In this document: positions 1-5,319 of the stretch, in pieces
How the letters are laid out: each line of letters starts with the position of its first letter
Position numbering within the stretch: the stretch's first letter is position 1
The notes under the pieces: model-generated
Databases searched by the model: none
Told to the model about the DNA's origin: nothing
What the model saw: only the letters and a program-made list of their open reading frames with translations
Program-made: the position numbers and the translations under genes
Source: Ignavibacteria bacterium
Lineage (GTDB): Bacteria; Bacteroidota; Ignavibacteria; Ignavibacteriales; Melioribacteraceae
Assembly: GCA_003233295.1 (NCBI GenBank)
Contig: QILJ01000032.1
Span: 1-5,319 of the forward strand
Direction: 5' to 3'
Length of the DNA: 5,319 nucleotides

Positions 1-93
1 TACGTTAAATATAAAGTAGAGGCTCCAAAAAAGAGTGTGGTACACTATGGGTTGCTTAAGGTAGCTCAAAATCTGACTACGCAAGCTGCCTAA
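1..93 (+). pseudogene. C-terminal tail of a probable IS1182-type transposase (cut by window edge)
   Basis: Frame 1 is open from the first base to a TAA at 91-93 and encodes 30 residues ending HYGLLKVAQNLTTQAA. The spacing of aromatic and basic residues (YVKY near the start, a KK pair, then HYGLLKVAQNL) resembles, without gaps, the end of IS1182-type DDE transposases as I remember them (pattern RF-x-LRGL-x-KV-x-x-EFGLL-x-x-AHNL). The start and the catalytic residues lie outside the window, so I cannot say whether the gene is whole or a remnant. No terminal inverted repeat could be assigned, because the other end of the element is missing. The call rests on a short tail; an unrelated protein end is possible. 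Confidence 0.42.
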
Positions 94-215
94 CTCAAAA
101 GGCAGGTCACGATGATGATTGGCTTTTGTGGAGTTCATAGCGCCCTCCAAGTTAGTTATTACCTAGATAAATGCATCAAATATTATCTAAACTGTCATGA
201 TTTAAAGCTGAACTG

Positions 216-256
216 AGCTATTTAATGGCTGGAACGATAAATAGCTGTAAAGCTAT
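216..256. repeat. Overlapping, mutually exclusive inverted repeats
   Basis: AGCTATTTA at 216-224 is the exact reverse complement of TAAATAGCT at 238-246 (9-bp stem, 13-nt loop). The right arm also pairs with a third element: ATAGCT at 241-246 with AGCTAT at 251-256, closing a GTAA tetraloop of the GNRA type. The two hairpins share 241-246, so only one can form at a time. This is seen directly; any regulatory role is conjecture. If transcription starts near 435-440, this DNA is not in the susC transcript and could instead be a protein-binding site or part of the upstream element's end. Confidence 0.4.
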
Positions 257-400
257 ATTTTCGGGTAGCTGGGATAATTAATTTTGATAACATCCAAAGT
301 TGATATTAATTGCGAGAGATTCATAGTCTCAATTGATGGTCATTAACTTACAATAAGTTGTTGTAATTTATGATTATATGGGTTTTACTTGGTAATACAC

Positions 401-432
401 TTGTTTATCCTATTGAATATTACTTAATTTAC
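401..432 (+). promoter_or_regulatory. Weak candidate Bacteroidota-type promoter for susC
   Basis: TTG at 401-403 lies 21 bases before TAATTTAC at 425-432, an approximate match to the Bacteroidota -33 TTTG and -7 TAnnTTTG elements. Its last two bases deviate from consensus. It would give a leader of about 25-30 nt before the ATG at 465. In such AT-rich DNA a partial match arises easily by chance, and other TTG-containing spacings exist nearby. Confidence 0.22.
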
Positions 433-464
433 CTTTTAATTATTTAAAACTAAACTATTAATAT

Positions 465-803
465 ATGAGAAAGCTACTACTACTCTGTTTGTCTTTCGCC
501 CTTACAACTATAGTATGGGCACAAGACCGAATAGTAACAGGTAATGTAACCTCTATTGAGGAGGCTACTGGATTGCCTGGTGTAAACGTACTTATCCAGG
601 GTACCACACAAGGTACCACTACGGATGTGGACGGTAATTATTCAGTGAACGTTCCAGCTGATGGAACTAATCTTGTATTCTCGTTTGTAGGATATCGGAG
701 CCAAGTCGATCAGCTATTGACATTCAGTTGGAAGAAGACATTTCAGCCCTGGAAGAAGTGGTGGTTACTGCTTTTGGGTTGGAAAGGGAAAAGAAGTCGA
801 TAA
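465..803 (+). CDS. SusC N-terminal fragment: signal peptide and carboxypeptidase-regulatory-like domain
   Basis: This is the 112-residue product read from the susC start as the sequence stands. Residues 1-19 form a Sec signal peptide (MRK, a leucine-rich core, then VWA with cleavage likely before Q20). Residues ~22-80 match the N-terminal extension of SusC proteins (CarboxypepD_reg-like), including VTGNV, GLPGVNVLIQGTTQGT, TDVDGNYSVNVP and FSFVGYRSQ. Only the first 80 residues are native. The last 32, starting VDQLLTFSWKK, are out-of-frame translation of the TonB-box and early plug region and have no biological meaning. The fragment would be exported but could not form a channel. It overlaps the downstream open frame by 76 bases if the TTG at 728 is taken as a start. 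Confidence 0.75.
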   Translation: MRKLLLLCLSFALTTIVWAQDRIVTGNVTSIEEATGLPGVNVLIQGTTQGTTTDVDGNYSVNVPADGTNLVFSFVGYRSQVDQLLTFSWKKTFQPWKKWWLLLLGWKGKRSR

Positions 804-3526
804 CATACGCCGCTCAAAATGTATCTACTGAAGAAATGGCTGCGGCCAGACCAATAGCAGTAGCTGAAGGTCTTTCAGGAAAAGTTGCCGGTCTGTCGGT
901 AACCAGAGTTGGTGGTAGCCCTGGAGCTAGCCCCAAGGTTATCCTTAGGGGAAACCGCTCTATTTCGGGAAGCAGTCAACCCATTTATGTGGTTGATGGC
1001 GTAACCCTGGGAGGCGATATCAACAATCTTAGTCCGGATGATATCGAATCAATTACCGTGTTGAAAGGTGCCAACGCCGCTGCACTTTATGGCAGCCGGG
1101 CCAATAACGGAGTGATTGTGGTCACTACCAAAAGTGGAAAAGGTAAAGGGAAGGGTTTTAGTGTAGATTTCAATACCTCTTTTATGGCCTCTACCGCGGT
1201 TTATCTTAATAATTGGCAAAATGAATACGGGCAGGGAACCGGAGGAGTATTTATTGAAAGGGCCAACAAGTCATGGGGACCCAGGATGGATGGCAGTCAG
1301 GTACCGCACTGGACCAACGATCCCAGCAGGGCTGGTGAAATGACCAGCTTTTCTCCTCAACCGAACAACAAAACCTCTGATTTTTATCAGGCAGGTCATA
1401 ATTTTGCCACCAACATAGGTGTTTCATCTCAGGGAGAGAATACCAACGCTTATATTTCCTACACTTTTACTGATGCCAAAGGTCTTATTCCTGGTAACAA
1501 GTTAAACGCGCACAATGTAAATGTCAGGACGACCTCCACCTTCTTTGACAAGTTGACCGTAGATACCAAGGTTAATATAATAAGGCAGCAGGTTGATAAC
1601 CGGCCGATTACGGGCGGGAGCTATGAGAACCCAGTACGGGCCCTCTACAAGGTGCCTGCCAATATTAAGAGCGCTGACGCCCAGGTATTTGAGTTTGTAG
1701 ATCCTGAAGGAGTGGTTAAGCAGCACTTTTGGTTACCGAATATTAATGCTCCCAGCAATCCCTATTGGGCCGCTAACAATGTGAACAGTGATTTGCTGAA
1801 CGACCGGGTGATAGGGATGTTGTCATTGAGTTATGATATTACCGAGCACCTTAATTTTAGAGTACGTTCCTCAATAGACCGTTTCAATACTTCTAATGCT
1901 GTCAGATACAATAATGATTTCTATATTGTGGCTGACCTTGGAAGGTATAATAAATCAGAATCAAGAGGGCATGAGTGGAATACCGATGCTTTCCTTAATT
2001 ATAAAAAGGACTTTTTCGGAGGAGACTGGTCACTGAATGCTACTGTCGGTGCAAATATTAGAAGATCAGAATTTTCAAGAACCAATGTAGGTATCGGTAG
2101 GGACAGCCCCCTGAACGTGCCCAATTTGTTTGCCATTAGCAATTTTGCCATTATAACGGCAAATGAAACTTTTAACAAAAAGGAAGTACAGTCACTGTTT
2201 GGCTTTGCCACCATTGGATGGAAAAACGCCATTTTCCTGGATGTGACTGCTAGAAATGACTGGAGCTCTACCCTCAAACCAGACAACTGGTCATTCTTCT
2301 ATCCCTCAGTAGGTCTGGCTGCGGTGGTCAGTGACCTGGTCACCTTGCCTGACTGGTGGACCTTTTTGAAAATCAGAGGTTCGTGGGCACAGGTGGGTAA
2401 CGATACCGACCCTTATCGGGTCGCGCGCCAAGCAAATATTAGGGGTGGGGGAAACGGTGGGTTCCTGCAGTTATCCACCACGATACCGGCAGCAGTGCTT
2501 CTACCTGAAGAAACCACTGCCACTGAGATTGGAATGGATGTTCGGTTTTTCAATAATCGCTTGGGCCTGGATTTTCTTTGGTATAAATCCAACAGTACTG
2601 ATCAATTGTTTACACAATCCATACCCACTCCTTCCGGTGCTTCCAGTGTGTTTATCAATGGTGCGGATATCCAAAATGACGGTATTGAGCTGACCTTGAG
2701 CGCTACTCCTATTCAATCCAGTGATTTCACCTGGGACCTGTTCTTTAACTTTGCTGCCAATAATAGCACAGTAGTTAAGCTGGCGGAAGGTTTGGATCAA
2801 CTGAATGTTGGGGGTGCCAACTTTTTGAGGCAATTCAGGTTAATTGCCGGCGAACCCTGGGGTGATGTGTATTCCAGAGGATTTCAACGTGATGATCAGG
2901 GCAGGGTAATAGTGGAAGCCGATGGTACGCCACGGACTACCAGTGGCATAGAAACACAAGTTGCTAATTTTAATCCTGATTGGTTGGGTGGATTTGGAAA
3001 CTCCTTTACTTATAAGAATTTAAGTCTGAGTTTCCTGATCGACATACGACAGGGTGGCACCATTGTGTCCAATACCAACGCCATTATGTTTGCTGACGGT
3101 GCTACTACCGAGACGCTTAATGGCCGCGAAGGTGGCCTGATATTTGGGCAAAATTTCTTTGCCAATGAAACTGCTGTTCAAGACGATGGCTCTCCCAACA
3201 CTGCGACCACTACTGCTGAAATTATGTGGCAAAAGTTAGGCGGGCGAAATGCTCCAGTAGGCGAAGCTTTTATTTTGGATGCCTCTAACTCCAGGTTAAG
3301 AGAACTAGTGATTGGTTACAGTTTGCCTGCGACTTCACTAGCCAACACGCCTTTTACTAACGTCAAGATTTCATTAGTGGGGAGAAATTTATTCTTTATA
3401 TCTAATGCGGCAGGTAATGTGGATTCTGAGTTAATCATTAATGCTAATACTAATGCAGATGGACTAGAGTCTTTTGGCCTTCCTCCGGTTAGGGAGTTTG
3501 GAGTGAACTTAAAATTTGGTTTTTAG
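728..3526 (+). CDS. SusC plug and beta-barrel portion, separated from its signal peptide by the frameshift
   Basis: This open frame holds the transporter body. Native homology begins at 707, ahead of the TTG at 728, which is only a nominal start; the first in-frame ATG is at 836, inside the plug. Residues counted from the TTG: TonB box LEEVVVTAFG at 8-17; plug from ~25 to ~138 with GKVAGLSVTR, VILRGNRSISG, PIYVVDGV, ITVLKGANAAALYGSRANNG and VIVVTTKSG; then a barrel of ~790 residues rich in alternating and aromatic segments (for example TARNDWSSTL, GSWAQVGNDTDPYRVARQ and SRLRELVIGYSLP). It ends VREFGVNLKFGF with a terminal Phe, the usual C-terminal barrel signal recognised by the BAM machinery. 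Without the upstream signal peptide this product could not reach the outer membrane. No further frame break is visible across 2.8 kb. Confidence 0.85.
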   Translation: MEEDISALEEVVVTAFGLEREKKSITYAAQNVSTEEMAAARPIAVAEGLSGKVAGLSVTRVGGSPGASPKVILRGNRSISGSSQPIYVVDGVTLGGDINNLSPDDIESITVLKGANAAALYGSRANNGVIVVTTKSGKGKGKGFSVDFNTSFMASTAVYLNNWQNEYGQGTGGVFIERANKSWGPRMDGSQVPHWTNDPSRAGEMTSFSPQPNNKTSDFYQAGHNFATNIGVSSQGENTNAYISYTFTDAKGLIPGNKLNAHNVNVRTTSTFFDKLTVDTKVNIIRQQVDNRPITGGSYENPVRALYKVPANIKSADAQVFEFVDPEGVVKQHFWLPNINAPSNPYWAANNVNSDLLNDRVIGMLSLSYDITEHLNFRVRSSIDRFNTSNAVRYNNDFYIVADLGRYNKSESRGHEWNTDAFLNYKKDFFGGDWSLNATVGANIRRSEFSRTNVGIGRDSPLNVPNLFAISNFAIITANETFNKKEVQSLFGFATIGWKNAIFLDVTARNDWSSTLKPDNWSFFYPSVGLAAVVSDLVTLPDWWTFLKIRGSWAQVGNDTDPYRVARQANIRGGGNGGFLQLSTTIPAAVLLPEETTATEIGMDVRFFNNRLGLDFLWYKSNSTDQLFTQSIPTPSGASSVFINGADIQNDGIELTLSATPIQSSDFTWDLFFNFAANNSTVVKLAEGLDQLNVGGANFLRQFRLIAGEPWGDVYSRGFQRDDQGRVIVEADGTPRTTSGIETQVANFNPDWLGGFGNSFTYKNLSLSFLIDIRQGGTIVSNTNAIMFADGATTETLNGREGGLIFGQNFFANETAVQDDGSPNTATTTAEIMWQKLGGRNAPVGEAFILDASNSRLRELVIGYSLPATSLANTPFTNVKISLVGRNLFFISNAAGNVDSELIINANTNADGLESFGLPPVREFGVNLKFGF

Positions 3527-3620
3527 GTAAACTTTATAGACTATAGTATACTATTAGATGCTATAGGTGAAAATTTAAAGACTATATAGTTATTTTAGTG
3601 TAACTCAAAAGATAAATAAA
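3527..3620. other. susC-susD spacer with palindromes
   Basis: This is a 94-bp AT-rich gap between the susC TAG and the susD ATG. It contains a perfect 12-bp palindrome ATAGTATACTAT at 3543-3554 and a perfect 10-bp palindrome ACTATATAGT at 3581-3590. Related CTATAG units occur at 3541-3546 and 3561-3566, and GACTATA is repeated at 3539 and 3580. The stems are weak A/T hairpins and no T-tract terminator follows, so read-through into susD is expected. The last ~15 bases before the ATG (AAAAGATAAATAAA) are A-rich with no Shine-Dalgarno sequence, as is usual for Bacteroidota initiation. A role in setting the susC:susD expression ratio is possible but not shown. Confidence 0.4.
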
Positions 3621-4919
3621 ATGAATAGAATTAAATATTTAATAATCTCAGCATTAATGCTCACTATGGGAGTAGGCATTAATAGCTGTACGGATGACTT
3701 TGAGGAGATTAATACTAATCCCCTGGCATTGACCGCCGACAAAGTTGATGCATCGTTGATTGGGTTGGCTTTTGCTCAAACCCAGTACAATACCTTGAAT
3801 GGTGTGCACTGGAGATTTCAGATTTCTCAAAATTTGTTCTCTGATTTGTATACGCAGTACTTTGCTACCACCCAATCAAATTTCGCTTCTGACCGCTATC
3901 TTCAGGTAGGTCGATGGAGTGACCTTTGCTGGACTTCTTTTTATGGGCAAGCTGCCCCGAATACCAAATTCGTGGAGGACTTTACCATGTCAGAGGGTAA
4001 CGAGGACCCGGTAGGAAATGCGGTAGCTAAGATCTGGCGGGTTTATGCGTACCACAGGATCACTGATTACTATGGACCTATACCTTATTTCTCATTTGGT
4101 AACGCTGAGTTGGATGTACCTTATGACTCTCAGGAGTCTATTTACCGGGACTTCTTCACCACTTTGGATCAGGCGGTTGGTGTACTTAGTGCAAATCCGA
4201 CAGGCAGTGCCTTTGGATCCAATGACCAAGTTTACAATGGAGATGCTGCTAAGTGGCTGGTTTTTGCCAATACCTTGAGGTTGCGACTGGCTTTAAGAGT
4301 TAAAGCCGTTGATCCTGGGTTGGCCCAGACCGAAGCTGAAAAAGCAGTGGCAGATGGTGTAATGGAAACCAATGGTGACAGCGCATTTATGCTGACTACC
4401 GACCAGTCCCAAAACCCCATCAACACCATTACCAACTGGGGCGAGTATCGCATGAGCTCTGATATGGAAAGTGTCCTAAAGGGGTATGACGACCCCCGAA
4501 CACCCATCTACTTTAGCCCGGCAGACCTGGGGGATAGAGACGATGACGCTGATGACTTTCCTTATGAAGGATTAAGAAATGGGCAAGCCACAATTGATAT
4601 TACCGCGGACCAAAATTCTCCGCATTCCGATTTAGGTCCAAACTTCCTTCCTGCCAATATTGGAGGCAACCCACCGGTGGTTATAATTCGAGCTGCTGAA
4701 GCCTGGTTGCTAAGAGCTGAAGGAGCTATGGAAGGTTGGAATATGGGTACAGATGCTGAAACGGCATACAACCGGGGCATTAATGAGTCTTTGGCAGAGT
4801 GGGGAGTTGATGATGCGAATTATGTCAACAGTGCTGCGGTGCCTGCTTCTCCGGAAGACGGTTTGGCTGCGGTAAATACTGGAAGACGGTTTGGCTGCGG
4901 TAAATACTGTACCGATTAA
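3621..4919 (+). CDS. Truncated SusD/RagB-like lipoprotein as currently read
   Basis: This is the 432-residue product of the sequence as it stands. Residues 1-22 are a lipoprotein signal peptide with the lipobox residues INSC, placing the lipidated cysteine at 23 (codon 3687-3689). The following TDDFEE is acidic and resembles the export signals reported for surface-exposed Bacteroidota lipoproteins. INTNPLALT comes next, then helical segments. YYGPIPYF lies at 150-157, followed by YDSQESIYRDFF, AAKWLVFANTLRLRLALR, and RAAEAWLLRAEGAMEGW at 357-373, all typical of the RagB/SusD-like group (Pfam SusD-like families PF12741 or PF12771; I cannot decide between them). The last 12 residues, GRRFGCGKYCTD, are out-of-frame and include two cysteines unlike the native chain. 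The product lacks the final 99 native residues, including part of the conserved fold, and is probably unstable. Confidence 0.88.
   Translation: MNRIKYLIISALMLTMGVGINSCTDDFEEINTNPLALTADKVDASLIGLAFAQTQYNTLNGVHWRFQISQNLFSDLYTQYFATTQSNFASDRYLQVGRWSDLCWTSFYGQAAPNTKFVEDFTMSEGNEDPVGNAVAKIWRVYAYHRITDYYGPIPYFSFGNAELDVPYDSQESIYRDFFTTLDQAVGVLSANPTGSAFGSNDQVYNGDAAKWLVFANTLRLRLALRVKAVDPGLAQTEAEKAVADGVMETNGDSAFMLTTDQSQNPINTITNWGEYRMSSDMESVLKGYDDPRTPIYFSPADLGDRDDDADDFPYEGLRNGQATIDITADQNSPHSDLGPNFLPANIGGNPPVVIIRAAEAWLLRAEGAMEGWNMGTDAETAYNRGINESLAEWGVDDANYVNSAAVPASPEDGLAAVNTGRRFGCGKYCTD
4853..4908 (+). repeat. Perfect 28-bp tandem duplication inside susD
   Basis: Positions 4853-4880 and 4881-4908 are identical, each beginning GGAAGACGGTTTGG and ending GGTAAATACT. 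The match with period 28 extends one base further, to 4909. Because 28 is not a multiple of three, the second copy puts all downstream susD codons out of frame. The unit encodes EDGLAAVNT in the native frame. No mismatch separates the copies, so the event is recent or artefactual. Confidence 0.97.
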
Positions 4920-5208
4920 ATTCGATGCTGGTCGTGGTATGGAGCAAATAATTACTCAAAAGTGGCTGGCTTTGTATCCGGATGGATGGGAAGCCTGGGC
5001 GGTAAAAAGAGTAACGGGATTCCCGATAACTTATGATCGTCTGAACTCAGAGAATCCCAACGTGGCTGCTAATGAAACCATGCGGAAAATGAAATATGTT
5101 ACTAGTGAGTTTGATAACAACCGAGCTGCTGTTGATGCTGCTATTCAATTCCCTGAAAACGGAGGCCAGGATAACGGAAGCGTCCGGGTATGGTGGGATC
5201 CGAATTAA
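4891..5208 (+). pseudogene. Orphaned C-terminal segment of susD
   Basis: This is the displaced 3' part of susD. Unique native sequence starts at 4909 (VPIKFDAGRGMEQIITQ) and runs 99 residues to the TAA at 5206-5208. It contains QKWLALYPDGWEAWAVKR, TGFPITYDRLN and the closing RVWWDPN, which match the usual end of SusD/RagB-like proteins. The nominal TTG start at 4891 lies inside the second repeat copy and has no upstream initiation context. The segment has no signal peptide, so it is not expected to be an independent gene. Confidence 0.85.
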
Positions 5209-5232
5209 GTAACAGTATTATTTCTTATGATT

Positions 5233-5270
5233 TAAAAAGTGCCAACTTAAAACTTGGCACTTTTTATTTT
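5233..5270 (+). terminator. Strong intrinsic terminator after susD
   Basis: A perfect 13-bp stem pairs 5233-5245 (TAAAAAGTGCCAA) with 5254-5266 (TTGGCACTTTTTA) around an 8-nt loop, and the T-rich run TTTTTATTTT (5261-5270) follows the GC core. It lies 24 bases past the susD stop and ends the susCD transcript. The A-run on the left arm means it could also stop transcription from the opposite strand. Confidence 0.92.
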
Positions 5271-5319
5271 ATCTTTATCGCCTGTTAGCAAGCCATTGAA
5301 AATGTTAAGAATGCCATTC
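5271..5319. other. Unassigned right edge
   Basis: The last 49 bases follow the terminator. An ATG at 5302 opens a + strand frame that is cut after six codons (MLRMPF). On the - strand a frame open from the edge would run into the terminator stem. Neither can be called a gene from this window. Confidence 0.3.

Larger units (their letters stand above)
94..464. other. Non-coding region between the transposase-like tail and susC
   Basis: This 371-bp stretch has no convincing gene. The longest small frame noticed is 34 codons (112-216) with no recognisable features. Composition becomes strongly AT-rich toward the susC start. It should contain the outer end of the upstream element (if 1-93 is an IS), the susC promoter and the susC leader. 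Visible structure comprises overlapping inverted repeats at 216-256, an imperfect hairpin around 308-334 (AATTG pairing with CAATT, plus AGA with TCT), and a weak promoter-like pair at 401-432. No tRNA or other known RNA was recognised. Confidence 0.6.
465..3526 (+). pseudogene. SusC/RagA-family TonB-dependent outer-membrane transporter, frameshifted
   Basis: Together the two frames encode an almost complete SusC-type protein of about 1020-1025 residues, normal for the family. Order: signal peptide, carboxypeptidase-regulatory-like domain, TonB box, plug, 22-strand-type barrel ending in phenylalanine. The frame breaks after codon 80 (CAA, 702-704). Homology resumes at 707 in another frame with RSAIDIQLEED. 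Family members usually have about 12 residues between the GY of FSFVGY and the IDIQLEED block; here there are six plus two stray bases, which fits a loss of about 16 nt. A single missing base would also restore the frame, with a shorter loop. The start is the ATG at 465, preceded by an A/T-rich leader and followed by a good signal peptide. The susD-like partner follows 94 bp downstream. The substrate cannot be inferred. The gene could be genuinely inactive or the break could be a sequence error. Confidence 0.88.
3621..5208 (+). pseudogene. SusD/RagB-family surface lipoprotein, frameshifted by a 28-bp tandem duplication
   Basis: The reading frame is intact for 420 codons, then a perfect 28-bp tandem duplication at 4853-4908 shifts it, giving a stop at 4917-4919. 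Deleting one copy yields 1560 nt, exactly 519 residues plus stop. The join reads PEDGLAAVNTVPIKFDAG and continues through ITQKWLALYPDGWEAWA to RVWWDPN, both hallmark C-terminal features of SusD/RagB-like proteins. The family forms a TPR-rich, mostly helical lid over SusC on the cell surface, binding oligosaccharides or peptides. The partner susC lies directly upstream and a terminator directly downstream. The clean ends on both sides point to a recent duplication or an assembly error rather than long decay. The duplication is also the kind that slipped-strand events can remove, so reversion is conceivable. Confidence 0.9.

Noticed and set aside
112..216. 34-codon + strand frame starting ATGATG in the upstream region
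   Set aside because: No initiation context, no recognisable motif, and of a length expected by chance.
700..803. Programmed ribosomal frameshifting joining the two susC frames
   Set aside because: No slippery heptamer seen at the junction, and the shift coincides with missing conserved residues, which a programmed shift would not explain.
1999..2833. Antisense and alternative-frame open stretches across the susC barrel, such as 1999-2286 and 2501-2833 on the - strand
   Set aside because: They lie wholly inside the well-supported SusC frame and have no family resemblance; they are frame shadows.
3601..3610. TAACTCAAAA also found at 91-100, considered as a repeat or target-site duplication
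   Set aside because: A single AT-rich 10-mer match with no supporting flanking similarity; likely chance.
4232..4780. Antisense open frames within susD
   Set aside because: Shadows of the SusD coding frame, with no signal or motif of their own.

Overview
The window carries a SusC/SusD-type outer-membrane nutrient-uptake pair on the + strand, typical of Bacteroidota. Pointers to that phylum are the SusC-SusD gene order, A-rich leaders without a Shine-Dalgarno sequence ahead of both ATGs, a lipoprotein signal followed by acidic residues, and the wording of the SusC plug motifs. The protein style (EEVVVTAFG TonB box, long aromatic-rich barrel, RagB-like SusD) suggests a marine or soil Cytophagales/Flavobacteriia relative. 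The genus cannot be fixed from this sequence.

Layout: positions 1-93 are an open frame entering from the left edge that looks like the C-terminal tail of an IS1182-type transposase. Positions 94-464 are AT-rich and non-coding, with overlapping inverted repeats near 216-256 and a weak candidate promoter at about 401-432. The susC-like gene runs 465-3526, followed by a 94-bp AT-rich spacer with two short palindromes. The susD-like gene runs 3621-5208, followed by a strong intrinsic terminator at 5233-5270. The last ~50 bases hold nothing assignable.

The central observation is that both partner genes are frame-disrupted, each by one separate lesion, while the rest of each coding sequence is clean. 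In susC the frame slips just after codon 80 (about 705-706), between the N-terminal carboxypeptidase-like domain and the TonB box. Comparison with the usual family spacing suggests about 16 bases are missing. In susD a perfect 28-bp head-to-tail duplication (4853-4880 and 4881-4908) shifts the frame. Removing one copy exactly restores a 519-residue protein ending in the usual RVWWDPN tail. As written, the locus would make an 80-residue secreted SusC stub and a SusD lacking its last 99 residues, so no working transporter. The damage is either recent inactivation, a reversible slipped-strand state (possible for susD), or an assembly artefact.

If intact, SusD would be a surface lipoprotein lid that captures an oligomeric substrate (glycan or peptide) and hands it to the SusC TonB-dependent channel. 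No glycosidase, peptidase or regulator lies in the window, so the substrate is unknown. The terminator directly after susD indicates a two-gene operon.
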